Shown in pieces: positions 25,234 to 37,714 of a stretch of DNA of 64,000 bases. Under the pieces are notes generated by a model that worked only from the letters and a program-made list of their open reading frames with translations, was not told the origin of the DNA and did no database searches. Every line of letters starts with the position of its first letter. The first letter of the stretch is position 1. Source of the stretch: Chitinophaga niabensis (lineage in GTDB: Bacteria; Bacteroidota; Bacteroidia; Chitinophagales; Chitinophagaceae). The stretch covers positions 248,001 through 312,000 of the forward strand of contig JAFIGY010000002.1 of NCBI GenBank assembly GCA_017849435.1. Direction: 5' to 3'. A program made the translations under genes and the position numbers.

Positions 25234-26493
25234 TTACTGCAATTTTTCCAATGCGGTTTTCAGTGCAGAGAGCATGGCAGGAATTTCTTCCTTCACGCAG
25301 GTGCCTACGCTCAAACGGTACCAGGGGGAGTTCTTCGCAGAACCGAATGCATAGAACGGCACTACTGCCAGTTTGGCTTCATCGAGGATGTAAGAGGTAA
25401 CAGCAGCCTGGTCGGCCAGTACGGTGCCGGCGGCTGTTTTCTTCCCAACGAGGTCCAGTTTGATGGTCAGGTAGATGGCGGCTTGCGGCGCGATAGCGTC
25501 TACTTTGTGGCCTGCTTTCTTCAACCCTTCGAACCCTTCATAGATCTTCACCAGTCTTTCCTCTACTTCTCCTTTGAAGTGTTTAAGATATTTATCCACC
25601 GCTTCTTTCTGCACCAGGTATTTGGCGGCAGCTTTCTGCTCGGCCATCGGGCTCCAGGCGCCCACGTGAGAAAGAATGGATTTCATCTTGCTCATCACAT
25701 GTTTAGGACCCAGCGCCCAGCCCACACGCACGCCGGTGCCGGCAAACGCCTTGCTCATCCCGTCGATGAATACTGTATAGTCTTTCATTTCGGGACGGAG
25801 GGAAACGGGGTTATAGTGTTGGGTATCTCCGAAAGTGAGCACCCAGTACATCTGGTCGAACAGCACATAGAGCGGTTTTTCACCTGCAGCGCGACCCTTG
25901 TTCTCTTCCAGCACCATATCGCAGATCTCTTCCAGTTGCTTTTTAGCGAAGGTAGTACCGGTAGGGTTCTGCGGGGAGCAGAGGGCCAGCAGGGTAGCGC
26001 CTTTCAGCAGCGGCTTCAGTTCTGCTGCGGTAGGCATGAAGTCATTTTCCGCTTTGGCTTCCAGCACTACGTGCTCTCCTTCGAGGAAGTGCGTGTAGTG
26101 GTTGTTGTTCCAGGAAGGCGTGGCATAGATCACTTTCTCACCACGGTCCACGATGGTACGGTAAGTAGCGTAGATAATAGGACGGCCGCCGCAGGAGATC
26201 ACGATCTCGGAGGCAGGATCATAAGTAAGCCCTTCGCGTTCTGCAATGAATTCGCTCACGGCTTTGCGCAGTTCGGCGATGCCATCGGCGGGAGGATAGT
26301 TGGTATATTTATCCCGGTACGCCTGCGCGATCTCATTTTCAAACTCCTGCGGAATGGGGAATACCTTGGGATCAAAGTCTCCGATCGTAAAATTGTAGAT
26401 CTTTTCGCCCTTAGCCTGCTTTTCCTTTATCTCTCCTGCCAGTTTGATAATTTCGGACCCGATCAGCGTTTCGGCTAAATGAGAAAGTTTCAT
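25234..26493 (-). CDS. PLP-dependent aminotransferase, class I/II
   Basis: A 419-residue fold-type I aminotransferase of the aspartate aminotransferase group. Landmarks are NYPPADGIAELRKAV, SCGGRPIIYATYRTI, CSPQNPTGT (the NPTG motif), VLFDQMYW and the cofactor lysine in FIDGMSKAFAGTGVRVGW. The C-terminal FYRLS-like end (PWYRLSVGTC) includes the substrate-carboxylate Arg. The start at 26493 (MKLSHLAETL) is chosen over 26502 because it matches the family start. The substrate is not certain; aspartate or aromatic amino acids are likely. It has its own promoter element and terminator. Confidence 0.9.
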   Translation of the reverse strand: MKLSHLAETLIGSEIIKLAGEIKEKQAKGEKIYNFTIGDFDPKVFPIPQEFENEIAQAYRDKYTNYPPADGIAELRKAVSEFIAEREGLTYDPASEIVISCGGRPIIYATYRTIVDRGEKVIYATPSWNNNHYTHFLEGEHVVLEAKAENDFMPTAAELKPLLKGATLLALCSPQNPTGTTFAKKQLEEICDMVLEENKGRAAGEKPLYVLFDQMYWVLTFGDTQHYNPVSLRPEMKDYTVFIDGMSKAFAGTGVRVGWALGPKHVMSKMKSILSHVGAWSPMAEQKAAAKYLVQKEAVDKYLKHFKGEVEERLVKIYEGFEGLKKAGHKVDAIAPQAAIYLTIKLDLVGKKTAAGTVLADQAAVTSYILDEAKLAVVPFYAFGSAKNSPWYRLSVGTCVKEEIPAMLSALKTALEKLQ

Positions 26494-26539
26494 AATCCCC
26501 AATTTTTAAGTTTAAATGAATGTAGATTTTTTGCGCCCG

Positions 26540-26547
26540 CAAAACTA
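26540..26547 (-). promoter_or_regulatory. -7 promoter element of the aminotransferase gene
   Basis: The minus strand reads TAGTTTTG, an exact TAnnTTTG match 46 bases before the ATG at 26493. The 36-base region upstream is A+T-rich with no clear TTG. Confidence 0.45.
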
Positions 26548-26739
26548 ACCGATTTATTAATAATTTAAAAGAATGGGCAGCGCGTTTTCATAATTTTCAA
26601 CAGATAGCTGTAATCATTTAAAAGAATTTAATAAAATATCAAAATGCTGCATTTTTAGCAAGCATGTGATTTTCCATTAATGCGTGTGCAAAGACCATTG
26701 TGCGGGTAAAACCGGACGAGGATCATTCGCAAAACTTTC

Positions 26740-26747
26740 TATCTTTG
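26740..26747 (+). promoter_or_regulatory. -7 promoter element for dnaN
   Basis: TATCTTTG matches TAnnTTTG exactly and lies 36 bases before the dnaN ATG. No TTG stands at the expected -33 distance. Confidence 0.5.
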
Positions 26748-26783
26748 TTTGCCTTACATTTGCAACAATTATCAAGTAACCTT

Positions 26784-27902
26784 ATGAAGTTTATCGTTTC
26801 GTCCTCTACTTTATTGAAACAATTGCAACAGATCAGCGGTGTAATTAACTCGAACACGGTATTGCCCATCCTGGAAGATTTCCTTTTCACGATCGACAAG
26901 AACGAGCTGACCGTAGTAGCTACCGACCTGGAAACCGTTATGAAGGTAAAGCTGGAGGTAGAAGCCAAAGAGAGCGGACGTATCTGTATCCCGGCCAAGA
27001 TCCTGATGGATTCCCTGAAGAACCTGCCGGATCAGCCGTTGACGTTCAACATAGACCTGAACTCCTTTGCCGTAGAGATCACTTCAGACAACGGTAAATA
27101 CAAGGTAATGGGCGAGAACCCGGAGAACTTTCCGAAAGAGCCCGCGGCCGAGGACGCTACCAACTTTACGATGATCGCCTCCGCCCTGGTAACCGCCATC
27201 AACAAAACCCTCTTTGCAGTCAGCAACGACGATCTCCGCCCGCAAATGACCGGTGTGTTCTTCGAACTGCATCCTGATAACATCACCTTTGTGGCCACCG
27301 ATGCACACCGCCTCGTGAAATACATCCGCACGGATGTGAAATGCCCGCAGGCCGATAGCTTCATCGTACCCAAAAAACCGCTGAACCTGCTGAAATCCGC
27401 GATCCCTGATAATGAAAGCGAGATCCGCATCGCTTATAGCAGCAATCACTTCTTTGTGTCTCACGATAATGCACAGATGATCTGCCGGCTGATCGATGCG
27501 CGGTTCCCGGATTATAAAGTGGTGATACCCAAAGAAAATCCTTACCGCCTCACCCTCGTGAAAGGCGATTTCCAGAACGCCCTGAAACGGGTGAGCGTTT
27601 TTGCCAACAAAAGCACCAATCAGGTGGCGCTCAGCATCTCCGGCAGTGAGCTCCAGCTCTCCGCGCAGGATGTGGACTTCTCCTTCGAAGGAAACGAGCG
27701 CATGGGCTGCCAGTACAGCGGAGAAGATATGCAGATCGCATTCAACGCAAAATTCCTCATTGAAATGCTGCACGCAGCAGAAGGGGACGAGATCACCATC
27801 GATCTCAGCGCACCTACCAAGGCCGGCATTCTTCGCCCGGTGGAAAAAGCCGAGGCTGAAGACCTGCTCATGCTGGTAATGCCGCTGCTGATGAACAACT
27901 GA
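26784..27902 (+). CDS. dnaN: DNA polymerase III beta sliding clamp
   Basis: A 372-residue clamp that holds polymerase III on DNA. It begins MKFIVSSSTLLKQLQQISGVIN, the normal N-terminus, and consists of three similar clamp domains of about 120 residues each; ATDLETVMKVKLEVEA and FVATDAHRLVKY are recognisable landmarks. The C-terminal motif LLMLVMPLLMN resembles the family's end (usual M-P-M-R-L). An upstream GTG at 26700 is in frame, but the family start is the ATG at 26784. Neither dnaA nor other replication genes are nearby, as is common in this phylum. A terminator follows. Confidence 0.95.
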   Translation: MKFIVSSSTLLKQLQQISGVINSNTVLPILEDFLFTIDKNELTVVATDLETVMKVKLEVEAKESGRICIPAKILMDSLKNLPDQPLTFNIDLNSFAVEITSDNGKYKVMGENPENFPKEPAAEDATNFTMIASALVTAINKTLFAVSNDDLRPQMTGVFFELHPDNITFVATDAHRLVKYIRTDVKCPQADSFIVPKKPLNLLKSAIPDNESEIRIAYSSNHFFVSHDNAQMICRLIDARFPDYKVVIPKENPYRLTLVKGDFQNALKRVSVFANKSTNQVALSISGSELQLSAQDVDFSFEGNERMGCQYSGEDMQIAFNAKFLIEMLHAAEGDEITIDLSAPTKAGILRPVEKAEAEDLLMLVMPLLMNN

Positions 27903-27917
27903 TCAGATATTTTTCAT

Positions 27918-27953
27918 AAAAAAGCCCCGTAGCTCAACCGCTACGGGGCTTTT
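27918..27953 (+). terminator. terminator of dnaN
   Basis: GCCCCGTAGC and GCTACGGGGC form a perfect 10-bp stem around TCAACC, flanked by an A run before and TTTT after. It begins 16 bases after the dnaN stop. Confidence 0.85.
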
Positions 27954-28183
27954 CATTTATTACCGAAAGTTATACATTAAACAATTGACATATCTGTCGA
28001 ACGCCAAACAACAGTTAACTCTTTCTTCTCATATAAAGCCTTCTATGAATGAATTGCTTGTTTTTCTAATAAGAAAAAATCCCGCGAAACCCGCTACAAT
28101 TGGGCAAATTATCGTAATTTCTACATGGAAATGTAACTGATCTGATCTAACCCTAAAGACTATACGAACGAAACCTGCAGCGA

Positions 28184-29014
28184 ATGATCGATTTTTTTGA
28201 ACATATTCCCTCTTACTACCGTACGGTTATCCTCGTGGCCGGTTTGGTACTGCTGTGGATCATTGAAGGAGTGATCCCACGCCTTCAATTCCGGGGCGAC
28301 AAATACCGTCATGCCGGCACCAACCTGTTCTTCACGCTGACTACCGCTATCGTGAATCTGGGGTTTGCGTTCCTGATCGTAAAAGCTTCCGAATGGACCA
28401 CCGAAAAACAGTTCGGGTTACTCTATCTGTTACGTCTCCCGGTATGGCTGCATGCCGTGCTGGCCATTATGATGATGGATTTCATCGGGGCGTATCTTGT
28501 TCATTACATCCAGCATAAAATTGCCTGGATGTGGCATTTTCACAAGATCCACCATATAGATAAAGCGGTAGACGCCACCACGGCGCTCCGGCATCACCCG
28601 GTGGAAAGCGTGTTCCGCGTAGTGGCCCTTTTTGCGGCGATTGCGGCCATGGGTGTGCCCATCTGGATGGTAATGTTGTACCAGTCCGTTTCAGCGTTCC
28701 TAAGCCAGTTCAATCACGCGAATATTCGCCTGCCGTATTGGGCGGATAAAGGCCTGAGCTGGATCATCGTGTCGCCGGACATGCATAAGGTGCATCATAG
28801 CCGGCACCAGCCGGAAACGGATTCGAATTATGCCAATATCTTCTCCATATGGGATCGCCTCTTCGGTACGTTTGTTTCGGTGAAAGATACTACCAGCCTG
28901 AAATATGGGTTGGACGAGTACCAGGATGCGCGGTATGAACAGATCGGCCCTTTGTTGAAAGTTCCCTGGGAAGAAGCGCCGGAACATGACCAGCAGACGA
29001 GCTTGCAGCAGTAG
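28184..29014 (+). CDS. sterol desaturase/fatty acid hydroxylase-family membrane enzyme
   Basis: A 276-residue membrane protein of the fatty acid hydroxylase superfamily. Several membrane segments surround three histidine clusters expected to bind a di-iron centre: HYIQHK (about 107-112), HFHKIHHIDKAV (about 117-128) and HKVHHSRHQPETDSNYAN (about 204-221). A further HH precedes a membrane segment near residue 138. The actual substrate, such as a lipid or carotenoid, cannot be read. The region upstream (27954-28183) is A+T-rich and holds no recognisable gene. Confidence 0.88.
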   Translation: MIDFFEHIPSYYRTVILVAGLVLLWIIEGVIPRLQFRGDKYRHAGTNLFFTLTTAIVNLGFAFLIVKASEWTTEKQFGLLYLLRLPVWLHAVLAIMMMDFIGAYLVHYIQHKIAWMWHFHKIHHIDKAVDATTALRHHPVESVFRVVALFAAIAAMGVPIWMVMLYQSVSAFLSQFNHANIRLPYWADKGLSWIIVSPDMHKVHHSRHQPETDSNYANIFSIWDRLFGTFVSVKDTTSLKYGLDEYQDARYEQIGPLLKVPWEEAPEHDQQTSLQQ

Positions 29015-29048
29015 TTTTTTATTCAATAACTATATAATCGCTCAGAAC

Positions 29049-29306
29049 ATGCATCACCACCCAACGAGTCTGCCAAAAATCGCAGGATTTGCTTCTATCT
29101 TCATAGGAGTGATCGCTGCCGCCTTTTCATTTGTGAGTAAATCACCGGAGGCCACCATCTACATCGGCGCTGCCGCTGCTTTTGGCTGTGTGGTTTCCCT
29201 GATCATCGCCCGCAAAAGCATCGATGAGATGCAAATGGCCGTAGCAGGACTGTTTTTATCAATTGTAGCGTGCGCCGTAGGACTTTGGCACGTGTACAAC
29301 TTATAA
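29049..29306 (+). CDS. small membrane protein
   Basis: An 85-residue hydrophobic protein with three likely membrane segments (about 12-28, 34-50 and 58-80). No family is recognised. The ATG at 29049 is used; the longer frame upstream would overlap the hydroxylase gene. The short spacer of 34 bases from the hydroxylase gene suggests cotranscription. Confidence 0.65.
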   Translation: MHHHPTSLPKIAGFASIFIGVIAAAFSFVSKSPEATIYIGAAAAFGCVVSLIIARKSIDEMQMAVAGLFLSIVACAVGLWHVYNL

Positions 29307-29417
29307 TAAAACGCCTGTGCGTTGTTCAAGTTCCTCTTTTCGGTGCCGGTGCTAACCGTACCCGTACCAGAAAGAAAAACTCCCGAAACCGGATCGGGGA
29401 ACTTGCGATGCGGCTTT

Positions 29418-29891
29418 TTATTTTCCTTTGCGCCGGCGTGTATATTTTTCCTCATAACCCTGCGCCGCACTGATCGGGAAAAGCACCATCACGCTGTCGT
29501 TCAGTGCCTTGATCAGCAGCGTATCTATCACAGCCGAAGGGTTCTTAACCCCTTCTGAATGGCTTCCCAGGATCAGTGTATCCCTTACCACTCTCCAGTT
29601 ATCATATATCAGGGTGTGCATATTCACAGATGCTGCCTTGCCGTTCTTTTTCAGGATAAAACCCTGATCCATGCTGTCTATGCCCGGTACCGGCTGCAGC
29701 CATTTGCCAGGCAGCAACGTAGTGTCTATATGCACGGTATCCACTGTTGCCACAGAATCTGCATGGCTCGCCCGAGGAACTTCGGTACTATCGGCAACGG
29801 CTACACTATCTTTTTCTGCCGCTTGTTTGGACGCGGGAGATTGACAGGCTGCGATCAGCAGCAAAAAAGCAGGCAGAACGTTTTTTTTCAT
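29418..29891 (-). CDS. lipoprotein, lipocalin-like
   Basis: A 157-residue lipoprotein with signal LLLIAAC and Cys16 as the lipid site. After a disordered, acidic and Ser/Thr-rich linker (17-57), the fold begins LLPGKWLQPVPGIDSMDQGF, the entry of lipocalin-like domains in Bacteroidota. The C-terminus (SAAQGYEEKYTRRRKGK) is basic. Function is unknown. It is convergent with the small membrane protein and divergent from the thiamine operon. Confidence 0.75.
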   Translation of the reverse strand: MKKNVLPAFLLLIAACQSPASKQAAEKDSVAVADSTEVPRASHADSVATVDTVHIDTTLLPGKWLQPVPGIDSMDQGFILKKNGKAASVNMHTLIYDNWRVVRDTLILGSHSEGVKNPSAVIDTLLIKALNDSVMVLFPISAAQGYEEKYTRRRKGK

Positions 29892-29953
29892 ACAGGATCA
29901 TTTAACGGGTATGGCTTCCCATTCATCAAAGATAATGCTAAACAAACGTGTAT

Positions 29954-29985
29954 TTGGAATTTGCCGATCCGATCCCTAGATTTGT
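29954..29985 (+). promoter_or_regulatory. promoter of the thiamine operon
   Basis: TTTG (29954-29957), a 20-base spacer and TAGATTTG (29978-29985) match the Bacteroidota promoter in both boxes and spacing. Transcription would start at about 29991, right at the first stem of the riboswitch, which gives independent support. Confidence 0.8.
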
Positions 29986-29989
29986 ATCA

Positions 29990-30072
29990 CTTTAGGGGTG
30001 TTCCGGTGCAGACCGGAACTGAGATGATACCCTCAGTACCTGACGCAGCTCATACTGCCGTAGGGAAAAGTA
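29990..30072 (+). ncRNA. TPP riboswitch (THI element)
   Basis: The conserved thi-box core is present: AGGGGTG, CTGAGATGATACCC, ACCTGA and GTAGGGAA. P1 can form between ACTTT (29990-29994) and AAAGT (30068-30072). P3 is a perfect 8-bp stem GTTCCGGT/ACCGGAAC. The aptamer binds thiamine pyrophosphate and sits upstream of thiS. No intrinsic terminator is visible between aptamer and thiS, so control may act on translation of thiS; that is inference. Confidence 0.93.
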
Positions 30073-30135
30073 ATACTGAACTCCTTCTCAACTACATCCT
30101 TAAAGTTTATTGTTTCACCTAAATTCTATGCAATC

Positions 30136-32903
<2,768 letters not shown>

Positions 32904-32919
<16 letters not shown>

Positions 32920-33644
32920 TGAGTCTCGCCGGCCTGGACCCCAGCGCAGGAGCCGGTCTGCTGGCGGACATTAAAACATTTGAAGTCCTGCGGACCTACG
33001 GGTTAGGGGTTTGTACAGCATGGACCGTACAAACGGACGAAGCATTCTTCAGCGTGGAATGGATGCCGCCCGGCAGAATCATGGCACAGGCAGCACCGTT
33101 GCTCGAAAAATTCCCTGTGCAATATTGCAAAGTGGGCATCGTAGCACATCCTGAAGTATTGCTTGAAATTCTCCCGGCGATGAAAAAGATCAGGCCCGGT
33201 CTGCGATTCATCCTTGATCCTGTGCTGAAAGCTTCCGCCGGATATACATTTCACGCTGAACTGGCCAGCCAATGGGAAGCGGTGCTGCCGCATCTTTTCC
33301 TGCTCACGCCGAATTATGAAGAAGCGATCGCGATATGTGGGGAGCCTTCCGGAGAAATCGCGGCAAAGAAAATGGCGGAGCAGTGTACAGTGTTGTTGAA
33401 AGGAGGCCACCGGCCGGGGAAACAGGGCTGGGATACGCTGTATACCGGTGACGGATATACGGATTTTCCGCCTGCTGCAGAAAGCGTTGCACCTAAACAT
33501 GGTTCGGGCTGTGTTCTGTCGGCCGCGATCACGGCGTATCTGGCAAGGGGGTTGTCGGTAGAGGGGGCTTGCCGCGCCGCAAAGGATTATACGTTGAAAT
33601 TTTTACAAAGTAGTCCCGGTTTACTGGGGCATCATCATGCTTAA
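32904..33644 (+). CDS. thiD: ThiD, hydroxymethylpyrimidine (phosphate) kinase
   Basis: A 246-residue ribokinase-fold enzyme that phosphorylates HMP and HMP-P. It starts MVPYVMSLAGLDPSAGAGLLADIKTF, the usual N-terminus with the substrate loop. RFILDPVLKASAG, LLTPNYEEA, TVLLKGG and HGSGCVLSAAI (anion hole and catalytic Asp region, with one serine where GTGC is usual) follow. The start at 32904 overlaps the previous gene by 16 bases; the alternative ATG at 32919 would lose part of the first strand. Confidence 0.9.
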
Positions 33645-34296
33645 TCTCATGGAACGACTCTTATATATTTCACAACAAACGCCCACAGCCTCTCATACGC
33701 AAAACATCCGGGAGGCCTGTGCCGCGGGCTGCCGCTGGGTGCAACTGCGGGTCAAGGATGCGGATGAGGCAAGCCGGGAGCGGCTGGCCGGGGAGGCCCG
33801 GAAAATCTGTGATCAATACGGCGCAAAGCTCAGCATCAATGATCATCCCGGCATCGCTAATCGCATACAGGCATATGGTACGCATGTCGGTAAACTGGAC
33901 ATGCCTGTGAGAGAGGCCCGCGCCATTGCCGGCCCGCAATGCTGGCTGGGCGGCACTGCCAATACGCTGGAAGACATCCTTGCACACGTGGAAGCCGGCG
34001 CGGATTACATTGGACTGGGGCCTTTCCGGTTCACCACTACCAAGGAAAAGCTCAGTCCCGTTTTAGGTCTCTCTGGTTACCGGTATCTCATGGAGCAATT
34101 GCGCCAGCGTGGTATTTCCATTCCTGTGCTCGCTATTGGGGGTATCCTGCTGGAAGACATTCCCGCGCTCATGGCCACAGGTATTCACGGAGTGGCCGTA
34201 TCCGGCCTCATTACACATGCTCCCGATAAAAAGGAAATAGTAGAAAACATCCTCACCCTCTTAAACACTGCTGCATCATGGAACCACTCATCATAG
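33637..34296 (+). CDS. thiE: ThiE, thiamine phosphate synthase
   Basis: A 219-residue enzyme joining HMP pyrophosphate with thiazole phosphate. Landmarks are [43 protein letters not shown], the pyrophosphate loop [20 protein letters not shown] and [26 protein letters not shown]. The ThiE TTTK loop is intact, unlike the shorter paralogue upstream. The start overlaps thiD by 8 bases; an ATG at 33649 is also possible. Confidence 0.92.
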   Translation: MLNLMERLLYISQQTPTASHTQNIREACAAGCRWVQLRVKDADEASRERLAGEARKICDQYGAKLSINDHPGIANRIQAYGTHVGKLDMPVREARAIAGPQCWLGGTANTLEDILAHVEAGADYIGLGPFRFTTTKEKLSPVLGLSGYRYLMEQLRQRGISIPVLAIGGILLEDIPALMATGIHGVAVSGLITHAPDKKEIVENILTLLNTAASWNHSS

Positions 34297-35051
34297 CAGG
34301 CCAACCCTTCACCAGCCGCCTCTTCACCGGTACAGGAAAGTTCGGTTCCGCCGCACAAATGGAAGCGGCCATTCTCGCGTCCGGCTCGGAACTTGTAACC
34401 GTAGCACTGAAACGGATTGACACGGCGCATAGTCTGCAGGACGATATGCTGCAACATTTACAGCATCCGCATATTCATCTGCTGCCCAACACCTCCGGCG
34501 TGCGTACGGCGAAAGAAGCCGTATATGCGGCACAGTTAGCCCGCGAGGCGCTGGAAACCAACTGGATCAAACTTGAGATCCACCCGGATCCGAAATACCT
34601 CCTGCCGGATCCGGTGGAAACACTGGAAGCCGCTGCCAGTCTGGTCAAGCTCGGATTTGTAGTACTGCCGTATGTGCATGCAGATCCGGTGCTTTGCAAG
34701 CGGCTGGAAGATGCAGGCGTGGCAGCTGTTATGCCGCTTGGGTCTCCTATCGGCAGTAACAAAGGCTTGCGCACGCTGGATTTCCTTGAGATCATTATTT
34801 CCCAGAGCCGCGTGCCCGTGATCGTGGATGCAGGGATCGGGGCGCCGTCGCATGCTGCACAGGCCATGGAAATGGGCGCTGCGGCAGTACTGGTGAATAC
34901 GGCTATTGCCGTGGCGCGACAACCGGAGAAGATGGCCGATGCGTTCCGGCAGGCGGTGATCGCAGGCAGGGAAGCTTATGAAGCCGGTCTTGGTACCGCC
35001 AGTGTGAAAGCCAATGCCAGCAGCCCTTTGCTGGCTTTCCTCGACGAGTAA
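34278..35051 (+). CDS. thiG: ThiG, thiazole synthase
   Basis: A 257-residue barrel enzyme forming thiazole phosphate from deoxyxylulose phosphate, dehydroglycine and ThiS-bound sulfur. It has [13 protein letters not shown], the Schiff-base Lys in [64 protein letters not shown] and a C-terminus with SPLLAFLDE. The start overlaps thiE by 19 bases; thiH follows 2 bases after its stop. Confidence 0.95.
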   Translation: MEPLIIAGQPFTSRLFTGTGKFGSAAQMEAAILASGSELVTVALKRIDTAHSLQDDMLQHLQHPHIHLLPNTSGVRTAKEAVYAAQLAREALETNWIKLEIHPDPKYLLPDPVETLEAAASLVKLGFVVLPYVHADPVLCKRLEDAGVAAVMPLGSPIGSNKGLRTLDFLEIIISQSRVPVIVDAGIGAPSHAAQAMEMGAAAVLVNTAIAVARQPEKMADAFRQAVIAGREAYEAGLGTASVKANASSPLLAFLDE

Positions 35052-35053
35052 AA

Positions 35054-36175
35054 ATGAATTGTATGCGTTTCGAATCTGTTTTCCGGCAATACAGCTGGAA
35101 CGATGTGAAGGCGGCCATCTACAGCAAAACCGCAAAGGATGTGGAAATGGCGCTGGAGAAAAAGCAGCGGGGGCTGGAGGACTTCATGGCCCTGATATCG
35201 CCCGCTGCCGCCCCCTACCTTGAACGGATGGCCCTCATCAGCCGGCAACTTACACAGCAACGTTTTGGCAAAACCATCCAGTTGTATGTTCCGCTGTATC
35301 TGTCCAATGAATGTCAGAATATCTGCACCTACTGCGGCTTCAGCTATGACAATCCGCTGAAACGTAAAACGCTTAGTGGCGCGGAGATTCTGCAGGAAGT
35401 CAATGCCATCCGGGAGATGGGCTATGAACATGTGCTGCTGGTCACCGGCGAAGCAAGTCAAACGGTGGGACTGGAATACTTCATGAAAGTGATGCCGCTG
35501 ATCCGCCGGCATTTCTCCCAGATCTCCATGGAAGTGCAGCCGATGGATCAGGAAGATTATGAACAGCTTATTCCATTAGGTCTCCATAGCGTGCTGGTAT
35601 ATCAGGAAACATACCACGAGGAAGATTACCGCAAACATCATCCCAAAGGGAAGAAGTCAAGGTTCTCCTATCGACTTGAAACACCAGACAGACTTGGATT
35701 AGCGGGCATTCACAAGATCGGGTTGGGCGTGCTGATCGGGCTCGAGGACTGGCGCACGGACAGTTTCTTCACCGCGCTCCATCTCGATTATCTCCAGCGC
35801 ACTTACTGGCAAACCCGCTACAGTATATCTTTCCCGCGGCTGCGGCCTTTCTCCGGCGGGCTTGCTCCAAAGGTGGACATGAAAGACCGCGAGCTGGTGC
35901 AGCTCATCTGCGCATACCGTCTTTTCAATGAAGATGTGGAGCTCAGCCTTTCCACACGGGAATCCGAAAAGTTCAGGGATCATCTTGTACAGCTGGGAAT
36001 CACGACCATGAGTGCCGGATCAAAGACCAATCCGGGTGGATATGCCGTTGACCCGCAATCGCTGGAGCAGTTCGAGATCAGCGATGAAAGAAGCGCTGCC
36101 ACTATTGCCGCGATGATCCGGGAACAAGGATATGAGCCGGTGTGGAAGGATTGGAGTCCGGTGTTCGGGGGATGA
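35054..36175 (+). CDS. thiH: ThiH, tyrosine lyase
   Basis: A 373-residue radical-SAM enzyme that cleaves tyrosine to dehydroglycine for ThiG. The 4Fe-4S motif CxxxCxxC is in SNECQNICTYCGFSYDN (about 88-104). The C-terminal ThiH/BATS-type region includes ISFPRLRPFSGG and STRESEKFRDHLVQLGITTMSAGSKTNPGGY. It is the last gene of the operon; a strong hairpin follows at once. No thiF is present downstream. Confidence 0.94.
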   Translation: MNCMRFESVFRQYSWNDVKAAIYSKTAKDVEMALEKKQRGLEDFMALISPAAAPYLERMALISRQLTQQRFGKTIQLYVPLYLSNECQNICTYCGFSYDNPLKRKTLSGAEILQEVNAIREMGYEHVLLVTGEASQTVGLEYFMKVMPLIRRHFSQISMEVQPMDQEDYEQLIPLGLHSVLVYQETYHEEDYRKHHPKGKKSRFSYRLETPDRLGLAGIHKIGLGVLIGLEDWRTDSFFTALHLDYLQRTYWQTRYSISFPRLRPFSGGLAPKVDMKDRELVQLICAYRLFNEDVELSLSTRESEKFRDHLVQLGITTMSAGSKTNPGGYAVDPQSLEQFEISDERSAATIAAMIREQGYEPVWKDWSPVFGG

Positions 36176-36204
36176 AAAAGGCTTCCGGGTACGGAAGCCT
36201 TTTT
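36175..36204. terminator. bidirectional terminator after thiH
   Basis: AAAAAGGCTTCCG and CGGAAGCCTTTTT form a perfect stem with a four-base loop (36188-36191). A and T runs on both sides let it serve both strands: thiH on the plus strand and the TlpA-type gene, whose stop lies 8 bases away, on the minus strand. Confidence 0.85.
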
Positions 36205-36211
36205 CATGCTA

Positions 36212-37585
36212 CTATTTGGTGAGTGTTTTTTCGAGCAACGCCTTGAGCTCAGGAGCAGAAGGCCGTGGCGCATCCACATTCACGATCTTTCCCTGTTTGT
36301 CGAACACCATGAAGCGGGGAATACCTGTTATGCCGTAGAACTTCGTGATATCATTCCAGCCAGAAGCGAACAGCTGTGTTCCGCCCAGGGCTTCATTCTT
36401 CACAAAATCCATCCATTTCCCTTTATCCTTTGCCTCATCCACAGACACGCTCAGGAAAACCACATCCTTTCCGCGCATTTCTTCTTCCAGCTTTTTCAGA
36501 TGCGGTATCTCTGCTTTACAGGGGCCGCACCAGGTAGCCCATACGTCTACAAGTACTACTTTTCCCTGCAGGTCTTTGAATGCAACGTTCTTCCCGGCAA
36601 TATCCTCGTAAGCGAAATTATAGCCGGGTTCTCCTTCGGCAAACGTGCGCAATTTCTTTTCCGCCGCGTAGTAGCTGCTTTTCTGTTCCGCGGTCAGCAG
36701 ATATTTTTCAACCGGCGCAATGGCTTCACGGAGATTGGAAAAAGAGCGGTAGCGGTCCAGGCCGTTTGTAATGAAGAGTCCTTTCAGTGTATCGTTGCAG
36801 ATTTTGCTCACATTCCACTGCAACATGGCGGCGCCTTTGGCGTCAGGCTTTTCGCGGAGGTAGCAGAAGGTGGAATAAAGGCTCAGCAATTTATCCGTTT
36901 CGCCCAGTTGCAGCATACGGCCATCACAGAATTTATCTTTCCGGGCAATGGTATTGTAGTAAGCCGGGTAATCCTCGGGCTGAGGGTGCTTCGAACGGGG
37001 AGTAAAGATGAATTGCAGTGCAGCGGCTTCCACGTCCGTATCAATTACCAGCTTCATCAGGGAGTTGAAGCCCTTGTTGGGCGTAGCGAGTTGCTTCTTG
37101 AATGCTTCTGCTTTCGGCAAAAAGCCTGTGAGCAGCGGAAAGAACATTTCGTATGTTTCATTCGGCCGCTTGGTGAAGTCAAATGCCGGCGCTCTTACTT
37201 CATCATACAACTGATTCCATTGCTGCACCAGTTTGGACTCCGGAGAGCCGCCCTGCTGGCGGATTTCCTTTTCCGTAAAACTAAGCTGCAGCTGGTCGCC
37301 GGGTTTCAGATAGATGCGATGATAATCCCTTTTGAAATTATCCGTGACATAATAGAAGCCTTCTTTCAGCTCCGGAACAGCCAGGGCAAAGGAATTACCG
37401 GCACTCAGCCGGGTAGTGGCATATTCTGTTTTGCGGCCTTCTGCAACACCATAGAGCGTAATGGCGGTTATTTTCGGGTTGTCCACTTTTCCTTGTACGA
37501 TCGTAAGCGGCGCAGGGATCGGTTTCCAGGATAAAAAGGGCGTCAGCACGACCAGCGTGCACAAATAAAGAGTAATGCGCATCAT
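36212..37585 (-). CDS. TlpA-family thioredoxin-like protein
   Basis: A 457-residue exported protein. It has a signal peptide (about 1-20), an N-terminal beta-rich DUF4369-like domain (about 28-130), a helical middle region and a C-terminal TlpA/AhpC-TSA domain with VWATWCGPCKAEIPHL near residue 350. The Cys pair of WCGPC is intact, and GIPRFMVFD carries the cis-Pro. It probably reduces disulfides or handles cytochromes in the periplasm; the partner is unknown. The gene is monocistronic. Confidence 0.88.
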   Translation of the reverse strand: MMRITLYLCTLVVLTPFLSWKPIPAPLTIVQGKVDNPKITAITLYGVAEGRKTEYATTRLSAGNSFALAVPELKEGFYYVTDNFKRDYHRIYLKPGDQLQLSFTEKEIRQQGGSPESKLVQQWNQLYDEVRAPAFDFTKRPNETYEMFFPLLTGFLPKAEAFKKQLATPNKGFNSLMKLVIDTDVEAAALQFIFTPRSKHPQPEDYPAYYNTIARKDKFCDGRMLQLGETDKLLSLYSTFCYLREKPDAKGAAMLQWNVSKICNDTLKGLFITNGLDRYRSFSNLREAIAPVEKYLLTAEQKSSYYAAEKKLRTFAEGEPGYNFAYEDIAGKNVAFKDLQGKVVLVDVWATWCGPCKAEIPHLKKLEEEMRGKDVVFLSVSVDEAKDKGKWMDFVKNEALGGTQLFASGWNDITKFYGITGIPRFMVFDKQGKIVNVDAPRPSAPELKALLEKTLTK

Positions 37586-37714
37586 AAAGACGAATGTTAA
37601 ATTGGTTGGTTTATATAATAAATATTTGTGATAGAAAAATAAGGAAAAGCCGATGAAAAAAACGGGAAATGTTGCCGAGCGGTAAAAATCGCCTCATAAT
37701 TTGCCGCATCCTCC

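Noticed and set aside
36206-37534. 442-codon plus-strand frame
   Set aside because: Antisense to the TlpA-like gene, which has an intact WCGPC domain and signal peptide.
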